Below, in pieces: positions 6,434 to 13,806 of a DNA stretch of 36,153 nucleotides. How positions within the stretch are numbered: position 1 is the stretch's first letter; every line of letters starts with the position of its first letter. The DNA is taken from NCBI GenBank assembly GCA_038252405.1, contig JBBSAJ010000029.1:1-36153 (forward strand), in the 5' to 3' direction. The position numbers and the translations under genes were made by a program. The notes beneath the pieces are model-generated. The model searched no databases and was not told the origin of the DNA. It saw only the letters and a program-made list of their open reading frames with translations. Origin of the DNA: DATCDE01 sp038252405 (lineage in GTDB: Bacteria; Actinomycetota; Actinomycetes; Prado026).

Positions 6434-7459
6434 TCAGCCGAAGAACACCTTGAACTCGTCGTACAGCGCCCGCGGCACGGTCTTCAGCTCGGTCGTGGCC
6501 GCGGCCAGCGGTACCCGGACGATGTCGGCGCCCTGCAGCGCGACCATCTTCCCCCAGTCGCCCTCGTGCACCGCGTCGATGGCGGCCAGCCCGAAGCGGG
6601 TGGCCAGCCACCGGTCCCGGGCGGTCGGCGTGCCGCCGCGCTGCACGTGCCCGAGCACCGTGGTGCGGGCCTCCTTGCCGGTGCGCCGCTCGATCTCCTG
6701 GGCCAGCCACTCGCCGATCCCGGACAGCCGCACGTGCCCGAACGCGTCGAGCGGGGCGTCCTTGGTGATCAGGTCGCCGTCGCTGGGCAGCGCGCCCTCG
6801 GCCACGCAGATGATCGGCGCGTAGTTGGTCTGGAACCGGTGCTCGACCCAGCCGCAGACCTCGTCGATGTCGAACGGCTCCTCCGGGATGAGGATGATGT
6901 TCGCGCCGCCGGCGACGCCGGAGTGCAGCGCGATCCAGCCGGCGTGGCGGCCCATCACCTCGACGACGAGCGCCCGGTGGTGCGACTCGGCCGTGGTGTG
7001 CAGCCGGTCGATGGCCTCGGTGGCGATGCCCACAGCCGTGTCGAAGCCGAACGTGTAGTCGGTCGCGTTGAGGTCGTTGTCGATGGTCTTGGGGACGCCG
7101 ACGACGTGCACGCCCAGGGTGTCCAGCTGGGTGGCCACGCCGAGGGTGTCCTCACCGCCGATGGCGATCAGCGCATCCACGCCCTGGGCGGCCAGGTTCT
7201 GCTCGATCCGGTCGACACCACCCTCGATCTTGATCGGGTTGGTCCGCGACGAGCCGAGGATGGTGCCGCCCCGGGGCAGGATCCCGCGCACGGCCGCGAC
7301 GTCCAGCGGCATCGTCAGCCCCTCGAGCGGGCCCTTCCAGCCGTCCCGGTAGCCCACGAACTCGTGGCCGTACTCCTCGGTGCCCTTGCGGACCACGCTG
7401 CGGATCACCGCGTTGAGCCCGGGACAGTCCCCGCCGCCCGTGAGTACCCCGATCCGCAT
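6434..7459 (-). CDS. pfkA: 6-phosphofructokinase, pyrophosphate-type signature
   Basis: Phosphorylates fructose 6-phosphate to fructose 1,6-bisphosphate. The 341 residues have GVLTGGGDCPGLNAVIR at the N-terminus, PKTIDND at 123-129 with the catalytic Asp127, and the MGRHAGW substrate loop. Position 104 is Asp (GGEDT) and position 124 is Lys. In the family, Gly104 with Gly124 marks ATP enzymes, whereas Asp104 with Lys124 marks pyrophosphate-dependent ones such as that of Amycolatopsis methanolica. PPi is therefore the predicted phosphoryl donor, which would make the reaction reversible. The start ATG 7459 has AAGGAG 8 bases upstream; an upstream extension to 7630 would run through the inverted repeat and is rejected. 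Confidence 0.92.
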   Translation of the reverse strand: MRIGVLTGGGDCPGLNAVIRSVVRKGTEEYGHEFVGYRDGWKGPLEGLTMPLDVAAVRGILPRGGTILGSSRTNPIKIEGGVDRIEQNLAAQGVDALIAIGGEDTLGVATQLDTLGVHVVGVPKTIDNDLNATDYTFGFDTAVGIATEAIDRLHTTAESHHRALVVEVMGRHAGWIALHSGVAGGANIILIPEEPFDIDEVCGWVEHRFQTNYAPIICVAEGALPSDGDLITKDAPLDAFGHVRLSGIGEWLAQEIERRTGKEARTTVLGHVQRGGTPTARDRWLATRFGLAAIDAVHEGDWGKMVALQGADIVRVPLAAATTELKTVPRALYDEFKVFFG

Positions 7460-7521
7460 GGCTCGCTCCTTCGCACCGCACCGATTTGTTGGCGCTCCCA
7501 TCCAACCACCGCACCCCCTCC

Positions 7522-7648
7522 GCATGAAGGGCACCTTCTGTGCGCACTGACGCAGAAGTACGCCCTTCATCCACCCCGCCCGAGGTCCGGACGCCGGCGA
7601 TGAAGGGCGGCTTTGTGCGATGGTGCGCACAGAAGGTGCCCTTCATGC
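7522..7648. repeat. Nested inverted repeat (four copies of an ATGAAGGGC/GCCCTTCAT arm)
   Basis: The outer arms, 7522-7547 and 7623-7648, are perfect 26-bp inverted copies, each containing GAAGGgcaCCTTC, itself a small palindrome. Inside them, 7551-7570 and 7600-7619 form a second, imperfect pair (about 16 of 20). The order is left arm, inverted, left, inverted, so the DNA could fold as two successive hairpins or one large cruciform. It fills the intergenic space between the divergent pfkA and DUF1028 starts, an unusual place for a terminator. It resembles interspersed ATGAAGGGCACCTTC palindromes that I recall from other actinomycete genomes. Confidence 0.85.
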
Positions 7649-7673
7649 AGAAGGGGGGTTCTAGGCTCCGGAC

Positions 7674-8504
7674 ATGACGTTCTCGATCGTTGCGCGCAGC
7701 GGCGACGGCGCCCAGTTCGGCGTGGCCGTCGCCTCGAAGTTCCTCGCCGTCGGGGCGGCCGTGCCGGCGGCGAGCGCGGGGGTCGGCGCCATCGCCACCC
7801 AGGCGTTCGTGAACCTGACCTACCGACCGGTCGGCCTGCAGCTGCTGGCCGACGGCGCCAGCGCGGCCGACACGCTGGCCGCGCTGACCGTCGGGGACCG
7901 GCTGAGCGAGCAGCGACAGGCCGGCGTCGTCGGCGCCTCGGGCGACGGCGCGACGTTCACCGGAGCCGGGTGCTTCCCCTGGGCCGGCGGGGCGACCGGG
8001 GACGGCTACGCGATCCAGGGCAACATCCTCACCGGCCCGCAGGTCGTGGCCGACATGCAGCAGGCGTTCCTCGCGACCGGCGGCGGAGAGCCGCTGGCCA
8101 ACCGGCTGCTCGCCGCGCTGACCGCTGGGGACCGGGCCGGCGGCGACCGGCGCGGCCGGCAGAGCGCCGCGCTGCTCGTCGTCTCCCCCGGCGGCGGGTA
8201 CGGCGGGGGCAGTGACGTGCTGGTCGACCTGCGGGTCGACGACCACCCGGACCCGGTGACCGAGCTGGCCCGGCTGCTCGACCTGCACCGGCTGTACTTC
8301 GAGCGCCCGGACCCCGCCGACTGCCTGCCCCTGGACGGCGCGCTGGCCGACGAGGTCCGCACCCGGCTGGTGGCGCTCGGCTACGAGCGGCCGGAGCTGG
8401 ACGCCGCACTCGCCGCCTGGGCCGGCGTGGAGAACCTCGAGGAGCGGCTGGTGCCCGGCCGGATCGACCCGCTCGTGCTCGAGCAGCTGCGGGGCCAACC
8501 GTGA
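7674..8504 (+). CDS. DUF1028 family Ntn-hydrolase-like protein
   Basis: A 276-residue protein of the DUF1028 family, related to N-terminal-nucleophile hydrolases; its reaction is not established. Visible family features are TFSIVARSGDGAQFGVAVASK at the N-terminus, VGAIATQAFVNLTYRP, ASGDGATFTG and the glycine-rich YAIQGNILTGPQVVADMQ. The C-terminal 70 residues (LARLLDLHRLYFERP onward) form the small helical extension often seen in the family, sometimes likened to a peptidoglycan-binding module. TAGGCT at 7662-7667 lies 6 bases before the ATG, so the transcript is probably leaderless. The stop overlaps the glpK start in a GTGA, so a joint function with glycerol kinase is possible but unproven. 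Confidence 0.85.
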   Translation: MTFSIVARSGDGAQFGVAVASKFLAVGAAVPAASAGVGAIATQAFVNLTYRPVGLQLLADGASAADTLAALTVGDRLSEQRQAGVVGASGDGATFTGAGCFPWAGGATGDGYAIQGNILTGPQVVADMQQAFLATGGGEPLANRLLAALTAGDRAGGDRRGRQSAALLVVSPGGGYGGGSDVLVDLRVDDHPDPVTELARLLDLHRLYFERPDPADCLPLDGALADEVRTRLVALGYERPELDAALAAWAGVENLEERLVPGRIDPLVLEQLRGQP

Positions 8505-9994
8505 GCGTGCTGGCGGTCGACGCCGGAACGACCGGGGTCACCGCACTGCTGGTGACCCACGACGGCCGGGTCGCCGCCCGCGGCTACCAGGAGTTCGCCC
8601 AGCACTTCCCGGCCGGCGGCTGGGTGGAGCACGCGCCCGAGGAGATCTGGTCGGCCACCCTCGAAGCGGTGAGCGCGGCGCTCGCGGCCGGCGCCGCGTC
8701 GGGCGTGGCGCCGCCCACCGCCGTGGGCATCACCAACCAGCGCGAGACCGTGGTGCTGTGGGACCGCGAGACGCTCGGCGCGGCCCGGCGCGCGATCGTG
8801 TGGCAGGACCGGCGCACCGCGAGCATCTGCGAGGAGCTGCGCGCGGCCGGCCACGAGCCGCGGGTGGCCGAGCTCACCGGCTTGCGGCTGGACCCGTACT
8901 TCTCGGCCACCAAGCTGACCTGGCTGGCCCGCCACGAGCCGCACACCTGGGCGGGGGTCGTGTCCGGCCGGACGGCGGTCGGCACGGTGGACTCCTACCT
9001 GGTGGCCCGGATGACCCGCGGCCTGCACCACGTCACCGACGCGTCCAACGCCTCGCGCACCCTGCTGTTCGACCTGGCCACCGGCACCTGGTCGGCGGAG
9101 CTGTGCGAGCTGTTCGGCGTCCCGGTCTCGGCACTGCCCGAGGTCGTGCCGTCGTACGGCGTCATCGGCCACACCGACCCCACGGCCTTCCTGGGCCTGG
9201 ACCTGCCGATCGCCGGGATCGCCGGTGACCAGCAGGCCGCCATGTTCGGACAGACCTGCTACGCCCCCGGTGCCAGCAAGTGCACCTACGGCACCGGCTC
9301 CTTCATCCTGGTCAACACCGGCAGTGAGCGGGTGCTCTCGCAGCGGGGGCTGCTCACCACGGTCGCGTGGGGCCACCCGGACGGTCGGCTCGAGTACGCC
9401 CTGGAGGGGTCGATCTTCGTCACCGGCGCCGCGGTGCAGTGGCTGCGCGACGGCCTCCAGCTGGTCGGCAGCGCCGCGGAGACCGAGCCGATCGCGCGCA
9501 CCGTCCCCGACTCCGGCGGCGTGGTGTTCGTCCCGGCGCTGACCGGTCTGGGCGCGCCGGACTGGGACCCCTCGGCCCGCGGCCTGATCATCGGCCTCAC
9601 CCGCGGAACCACCCGGGCGCACCTCGTGCGGGCCACCCTTGAGGCCATCGCGTTCGAGGTCCGCGACGTGGTCGACCTGATGACCGGAGAGGCGCGGGTG
9701 CACCTGCCGGTGCTGGCGGTGGACGGCGGCGCAGCAGCGAACGACCTGCTGTGCCAGCTGCAGGCCGACCAGCTCGGCGTGCCCGTCGTCCGTCCTGAGG
9801 TGCTCGAGACGACCGGGCTGGGGGCCGCGTTCCTCGCCGGGCTGGGCACCGGGGTGTGGTCGTCGACGGACGAGCTGGCCGCCACCTGGCGGGAGGACCG
9901 CCGCTTCGAGCCGGGCGTCAGGGACGACGCGGCGCACCGGCGGTGGCGGGCGGCCGTGGAGCGGGCGAAGGGGTGGCCGGCGGCCGAGGGGTGA
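8501..9994 (+). CDS. glpK: Glycerol kinase (FGGY family)
   Basis: Phosphorylates glycerol to glycerol 3-phosphate with ATP. The 497 residues fit the family length. Features seen are the N-terminal phosphate loop LAVDAGTTGVTALLV, GITNQRETVVLWDRETL, WQDRRT, GTVDSYLVARMT, the second-domain AGDQQAAMFGQTCYAPG, KCTYGTGSF, PALTGLGAPDWDPSARG and a late DGGAAANDLLCQLQAD. SARGLIIGLTRGTTRAHLVRATLEAIAFEVRDV is characteristic of GlpK over other FGGY kinases. No glpF or glpD is adjacent; the only partner is the overlapping DUF1028 gene. It ends 14 bases from the tail of the acyltransferase gene. Confidence 0.92.
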   Translation: MSVLAVDAGTTGVTALLVTHDGRVAARGYQEFAQHFPAGGWVEHAPEEIWSATLEAVSAALAAGAASGVAPPTAVGITNQRETVVLWDRETLGAARRAIVWQDRRTASICEELRAAGHEPRVAELTGLRLDPYFSATKLTWLARHEPHTWAGVVSGRTAVGTVDSYLVARMTRGLHHVTDASNASRTLLFDLATGTWSAELCELFGVPVSALPEVVPSYGVIGHTDPTAFLGLDLPIAGIAGDQQAAMFGQTCYAPGASKCTYGTGSFILVNTGSERVLSQRGLLTTVAWGHPDGRLEYALEGSIFVTGAAVQWLRDGLQLVGSAAETEPIARTVPDSGGVVFVPALTGLGAPDWDPSARGLIIGLTRGTTRAHLVRATLEAIAFEVRDVVDLMTGEARVHLPVLAVDGGAAANDLLCQLQADQLGVPVVRPEVLETTGLGAAFLAGLGTGVWSSTDELAATWREDRRFEPGVRDDAAHRRWRAAVERAKGWPAAEG

Positions 9995-10008
9995 CGGCCG
10001 AGGAGTGC

Positions 10009-10749
10009 TCAGGCCGCCGGCTGGACCGGCTCTTGCGCAGTCTCGACCGGGTGGTGCCCCGGCACCCGGCCCGCGGCGATCTCGGCCTTGGCCTTCGTCG
10101 CGTACATGTCGACGTACTCCTGGCCGGACAGGGTCATGAGCTCGTACATGACCTCGTCGGTGATCGACCGCAGCACGAACCGGTCGGACTCCATGCCCTC
10201 GTAGCGGGAGAAGTCCAGCGGCGCACCGATCCTGATGCCGACCCGCATGATCTTGGGGAACACCTTGCCGGGCGGTTGGATCTTCTCGGTGTCGATCATG
10301 GCCACGGGGAGCACCGGGACGTGCGCCTCGAGCGCCATCCGCGCGAGGCCGGTCTTGCCCCGGTACAGCCGGCCGTCGGCCGAGCGGGTGCCCTCGGGGT
10401 AGATGCCGAGCAGCTCGCCCTTGGCCAGCAGCGCCAGCCCGGTGCGCATGGCCGCCTCGCTGGCCTTGCCACCGGAGCGGTCCACCGGCACCTGGCCGAC
10501 GCCCTTGAAGAAGACGGCCTTGGCCCGGCCCTTGGGACCCTTGCCGGTGAAGTAGTCGGCCTTCGCCAAGAAGGTGATCCGGCGGGGCAGCACGAGCGGC
10601 AGGAAGATCGAGTCGGAGAAGGACAGGTGGTTGCTGGCGAGGATCGCGCCACCCTCTGTCGGCACGTTCTCCAGGCCCTCGACCCAGGGCCGGAAGAACA
10701 GCCGCAGGATGGGACCGAGGATCACCCGCTTGAGCAGCCAGTAGAACAC
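10009..10749 (-). CDS. plsC: 1-acyl-sn-glycerol-3-phosphate acyltransferase (PlsC type)
   Basis: Transfers an acyl chain to lysophosphatidate or a related lysolipid at the inner face of the membrane. The 246-residue product has the HX4D motif in ASNHLSFSD, the GVGQVPVDRSG block, the GIYPEGTRS acyl-acceptor motif, and VPVLPVAMIDTE. A hydrophobic N-terminal helix (FYWLLKRVILGPILRLFF) should anchor it. GTG 10749 is chosen for the strong GAGGAGG five bases upstream; the frame continues to 10800 without better support. This matches the acyltransferase found near aroG in mycobacteria (Rv2182c position), where the neighbourhood concerns envelope lipids. Confidence 0.88.
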   Translation of the reverse strand: MFYWLLKRVILGPILRLFFRPWVEGLENVPTEGGAILASNHLSFSDSIFLPLVLPRRITFLAKADYFTGKGPKGRAKAVFFKGVGQVPVDRSGGKASEAAMRTGLALLAKGELLGIYPEGTRSADGRLYRGKTGLARMALEAHVPVLPVAMIDTEKIQPPGKVFPKIMRVGIRIGAPLDFSRYEGMESDRFVLRSITDEVMYELMTLSGQEYVDMYATKAKAEIAAGRVPGHHPVETAQEPVQPAA

Positions 10750-10775
10750 GGTCACCTCCTCACCGGTCGACGTGC

Positions 10776-10799
10776 GACGATGCGACAGACGATGCGACA
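10776..10799. repeat. 12-bp perfect tandem repeat in a divergent promoter region
   Basis: GACGATGCGACA occurs twice head to tail in the 102-bp gap between plsC (minus) and the esterase gene (plus). It may be an operator or simply a slippage duplication. Confidence 0.8.
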
Positions 10800-10851
10800 C
10801 AGGTCACACGTACGGGACGACCCTAGCCGCTCTAACGTTCCTGGAGGCACC

Positions 10852-11610
10852 GTGCCACTCATCTCCGGCGCCGAGCCGTACAGCCACGACGGTGGCGAGG
10901 TCGGCGTCCTCGTCCTGCACGGCTTCACCGGCTCGCCGAAGTCGATGCGGCCGTGGGCCGAGCACCTGGCCGCCGAGGGCTTCACCGTCCGGCTGCCGCG
11001 GCTGCCCGGGCACGGCACCACCTGGCAGGAGATGAGCCTGACCCGCTGGGACGACTGGTACGCCGAGGTGAACCGCGCGTTCGACGAGCTCGCGGCCCGG
11101 TGCTCGAGCGTCTTCGTCACGGGCCTGTCGATGGGCGGCAGCCTGGCGCTGCGCCTCGCCGAGACCAAGGGCGACTCGGTCGCCGGGTTGGTCCTGGTCA
11201 ACCCGGCGGTGCACAGCGAGAACAAGGCGTTCGTCGCGCTGCCGGTGCTCAAGCACGTCGTGAAGGCCCTCAACGGCATCGGCAACGACATCGCCATGCC
11301 TGGTCAGGACGAGGGCTGCTACGACAAGGTCCCGCTGAAGGCACTCGCCTCGATGTCCGACGCCTGGCGAACGGTCAAGGCCGACCTGGGCCGCATCAGC
11401 GCTCCCTTGCTGCTGTTCCACAGCCGCCAGGACCACGTGGTGGAGCCGTCCAACACCGCCTACATCCTCGGCCACATCGGGTCGTCGGACGTCGAGGACC
11501 GCGAGCTGCTGCGCAGCTACCACGTGGCGACCCTGGACTACGACGCGCCGGACATCTTCGCGGGTAGCGTCGAGTTCATCCGCAAGCACGCCCCCGCCCC
11601 GGCGGGCTGA
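10852..11610 (+). CDS. Alpha/beta hydrolase, carboxylesterase / monoacylglycerol-lipase type
   Basis: A 252-residue serine hydrolase. The oxyanion strand LVLHGFTGSPKSMRPWAEHLA (residues about 22-42) is followed by LPGHGT, the nucleophile elbow GLSMGGS, then the acid in HSRQDHVVEP and the late His in RSYHVATLDYD. This arrangement matches bacterial Est30-like carboxylesterases and acylglycerol lipases. It probably releases fatty acids from short esters or monoacylglycerols in the cytoplasm. GTG 10852 has GGAGG 4 bases upstream; TAACGT at 10833-10838 is a possible -10 box. It is divergent from plsC and the next gene follows after 16 bases, suggesting an operon tied to lipid turnover (inference). 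Confidence 0.88.
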   Translation: MPLISGAEPYSHDGGEVGVLVLHGFTGSPKSMRPWAEHLAAEGFTVRLPRLPGHGTTWQEMSLTRWDDWYAEVNRAFDELAARCSSVFVTGLSMGGSLALRLAETKGDSVAGLVLVNPAVHSENKAFVALPVLKHVVKALNGIGNDIAMPGQDEGCYDKVPLKALASMSDAWRTVKADLGRISAPLLLFHSRQDHVVEPSNTAYILGHIGSSDVEDRELLRSYHVATLDYDAPDIFAGSVEFIRKHAPAPAG

Positions 11611-11626
11611 CCGGGAGGAGTCCGCG

Positions 11627-12298
11627 GTGCGTGGCAACGGGCTGACCGCGGCGTCGTACGTCGCGATCACCGACCTGGACGCCGGCTCTGCTGATGCCGC
11701 CCTGGCGGCGCTGCGGGACGCCGGCATCGCCGCCTACGCGACGCCGCTCCCCCGTACCGCCCCCGGGACACCGCTGGACCGGCTGCACGTGGACGCCGAC
11801 GCCGAGGGCCGGGCCCGTACGCTCGTCGGCGCGGACCGCCCGTCGCCGCCGTCCGCCCCCCGCGAGCCCGACATCGAGGCGCTGTTCGCCAGCATCGTGG
11901 CCGACTACGACGCCCCGGCCATCGACCCGGTGCCGTCCTGGCCGGCGAGCGAGGACCTCTGGGACGCCGGGGGGGCCCACCGAGAGCAGCCGTCACCAGG
12001 CGGCGATGGCTGGCCGGAGGTCCCGACCACCGAGCCGGCCGAGGTCCGTGGCGAGGAGGAGCGGTACGTCCCGCCGCCGCCCCCGCCGCTGCCGGAGACC
12101 ACGGCGGCCACCCGGTTCGCCTGGGCCGGGGCGCTCGGCGGTCCGGGCGTGTTCGTGCTGGCGACGCTGCTGGGCTGGCAGCTCGACGGCTGGCTGCTGC
12201 TGGTCTCGGCCGTCGCGTTCCTGGCCGGCTTCGGCTACCTCGTCTCCCGGCTCAAGGACCGCGACACCGACGACCCGGACGACGGTGCGGTGGTCTGA
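11627..12298 (+). CDS. Proline-rich protein with C-terminal membrane segments (unknown function)
   Basis: Not recognised as a named family. The 223-residue product starts with a soluble alpha/beta-looking part (about 1-70: SYVAITDLDAGSADAALAALRDAGIAAYATPL, with the rhythm of a degenerate ferredoxin-like or ACT-like unit). A long acidic Pro-rich linker follows (about 70-155, including a PPPPPP run). Two hydrophobic segments sit near the end (about 165-181 and 185-205), then a charged tail RLKDRDTDDPDD. Topology should place both termini on the same side. GGGAGGAG lies 6 bases before GTG 11627. It sits 16 bases after the esterase gene and 30 before the ornithine-cyclodeaminase-like gene. Confidence 0.75.
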   Translation: MRGNGLTAASYVAITDLDAGSADAALAALRDAGIAAYATPLPRTAPGTPLDRLHVDADAEGRARTLVGADRPSPPSAPREPDIEALFASIVADYDAPAIDPVPSWPASEDLWDAGGAHREQPSPGGDGWPEVPTTEPAEVRGEEERYVPPPPPPLPETTAATRFAWAGALGGPGVFVLATLLGWQLDGWLLLVSAVAFLAGFGYLVSRLKDRDTDDPDDGAVV

Positions 12299-12328
12299 GC
12301 CGCACCCGGTCTGGCAGGCTGCACGGTC

Positions 12329-13561
12329 GTGACGGTCAGCGAGGTCATCGAGGTCCAGGGCCACATCATCGACGCGGGGACGCTCACCCGGCTGCTCGAC
12401 GACGTCCTGGAGCTGGGCACCGACTACACGATCGAGCGGTTCGACGTCGGCAAGCACCCGGACGACTCGTCGTACGCGCGGATCCGGGTGGTCGCAGCGA
12501 CCGACGACCTGCTGCAGCAGCTGCTGTCACGGCTGCAGAGCTACGGCGCCAACCTGGTCGACGTCGGGGAGGCGCTGCTGCGCGAGGCCGAGACCGACGG
12601 GGTGTTCCCCGACGACTTCTACTCCACGACCAACCTGGTCACCCAGGTCCGGCTGGGCGGTCGCTGGCTGACCGTGCCGCAGCCGGAGATGGACTGCGGC
12701 CTGGTCGTGACGGCGGACGAGGCGTCGGTGCGCACGGTGCCGGTGAGCGACGTGCGGCGCGGCGACCGCGTCGTGTGCGGCTCGCACGGGGTGAAGGTCG
12801 TCATGGACCCGAAGCCGACGGCCGACGAGAGCGTCTTCGAGTTCATGAACTCGGTGGTGTCCAGCGAGAAGCCGCAGGCCCTGCAGGTCCGCCAGATCGC
12901 CCAGCAGATGCGCGACGTCAAGGCCGCCGGGCACCGGATCTTGTGGGTCGGCGGGCCGGCCGTGGTGCACACCGGCGCGGCGCCGGCCATGTCCGCGCTG
13001 ATCACGGCCGGCTACGTGGACGTGCTGTTCGCCGGCAACGCGCTGGCCACCCACGACATCGAGTCGTCCCTGTACGGCACCTCGCTCGGGGTGGACCTGT
13101 CCAAGGGCTCCGGTGTGGAGCACGGGCACGAGCACCACATCCGGGCGATCAACCGGATCCGCAAGGCCGGCTCGATCGCGGCGGCCGTCGAGCAGGGGGT
13201 GCTCACCTCCGGTGTCATGCACGACCTGGTGACAGCCGGCAAACCGTTCGTGCTGGTCGGGTCGGTGCGGGACGACGGCCCGCTGCCGGACGTCTACACC
13301 GACGTGATCGAGGGCCAGCGGGCGATGCGCGCCCAGCTGCCCGGAGTCGGCTACGCGATCATGGTGGCGACCATGCTGCACGCGATCGCCACGGGCAACA
13401 TCCTGCCGGCGTCCGTCCCGCTGGTCTGCGTGGACATCAACCCGGCGACGGTCACCAAGCTGTCCGACCGCGGTAGCGCACAGGCCACCGGCGTCGTCAC
13501 CGACATCGGGCTGTTCCTCGAGCAGCTGGCCCAGGAGCTGACCGGCTACCGAGCGTCCTGA
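12329..13561 (+). CDS. Archaeal-type ornithine cyclodeaminase / LOR-SDH domain protein (TIGR00300-like)
   Basis: The 410 residues match the family described as LOR/SDH bifunctional conserved region, also called archaeal-type ornithine cyclodeaminase. N-terminal part (1 to about 100): VIEVQGHIIDAGTLTRLLDDVLELGTDYTIERFDVGK and the SYARIRVVA strand. The middle holds FPDDFYSTTNLVTQVRLGGRW and CGLVVT. The C-terminal NAD-binding half has ILWVGGPAVVHTGAAPAMSALI, VDVLFAGNALATHDIE, SGVEHGHEHHIRAINRI, TSGVMHDL and CVDINPATVTKLSDRGSAQATGVVTDIG. Family members include a methanogen ornithine cyclodeaminase (proline from ornithine with ammonia release) and the C-terminal half of cyanobacterial ArgZ/AgrE. 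Here it stands alone, without the N-terminal arginine dihydrolase domain. The actual substrate is not certain. The GTG start has no good ribosome binding site. Confidence 0.82.
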   Translation: MTVSEVIEVQGHIIDAGTLTRLLDDVLELGTDYTIERFDVGKHPDDSSYARIRVVAATDDLLQQLLSRLQSYGANLVDVGEALLREAETDGVFPDDFYSTTNLVTQVRLGGRWLTVPQPEMDCGLVVTADEASVRTVPVSDVRRGDRVVCGSHGVKVVMDPKPTADESVFEFMNSVVSSEKPQALQVRQIAQQMRDVKAAGHRILWVGGPAVVHTGAAPAMSALITAGYVDVLFAGNALATHDIESSLYGTSLGVDLSKGSGVEHGHEHHIRAINRIRKAGSIAAAVEQGVLTSGVMHDLVTAGKPFVLVGSVRDDGPLPDVYTDVIEGQRAMRAQLPGVGYAIMVATMLHAIATGNILPASVPLVCVDINPATVTKLSDRGSAQATGVVTDIGLFLEQLAQELTGYRAS

Positions 13562-13680
13562 CACCCCGGATGTGAGCGACCTCACCGGCCGATCGGGATC
13601 ATGAGGTCGGTCACGCAGCGTTACGACTGGGACAATCGGAGTGCGGGGAGTCGCCCCGCACCGTCGATCACGTAAGGAAT
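13562..13680. other. Intergenic stretch with an 8-bp hairpin
   Basis: GTGCGGGG (13641-13648) and CCCCGCAC (13654-13661) form a perfect stem with a 5-base loop AGTCG. No T-tract follows, so it is a poor intrinsic terminator for the gene ending at 13561. It could be a 5' leader structure for the small frame downstream. GACAAT (13631-13636) is a weak -10-like box. Nothing else is visible. Confidence 0.4.
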
Positions 13681-13689
13681 GTGGTTTCT

Positions 13690-13806
13690 GTGTCCCGCCA
13701 GTACAGGCCGGCCAGCCTTCTCGCCGCCGGACTTCTGGAGTCGTCCCTCGGTCTCCCGCACCGCCGCAGCCACCGCAGCCTGCGGCGGCGCCTGTCCCGG
13801 CGCTAG
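13690..13806 (+). CDS. Possible 38-residue Arg-rich small protein
   Basis: A short frame, GTG to TAG, beginning VSRQYRPASLLAAGLLESSLGL and ending in an Arg/Ser/His-rich stretch. AAGGA at 13674-13678 lies 11 bases before GTG 13690; an earlier in-frame GTG at 13681 is too close to it. The frame exactly fills the gap to the tail of the glucokinase gene, and their stop codons overlap on opposite strands. Arg-rich frames arise by chance in GC-rich DNA, so this is a weak call. No function can be suggested. Confidence 0.3.
   Translation: MSRQYRPASLLAAGLLESSLGLPHRRSHRSLRRRLSRR

Noticed and set aside
3580..6453. A 957-codon open frame on the plus strand opposite alkA and aroG
   Set aside because: It is Arg/Gly/Pro/His-rich, has no recognisable domains and lies opposite two genes with clear catalytic motifs. 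A typical GC-rich antisense shadow.
7460..7630. Extension of pfkA upstream of ATG 7459
   Set aside because: It would translate the inverted repeat. The Shine-Dalgarno AAGGAG and the conserved MRIGVLTGGG start fix ATG 7459.
7522..7648. CRISPR-like array
   Set aside because: The copies alternate in orientation and are not direct repeats. There are only four arms, without uniform spacers, and no cas genes.
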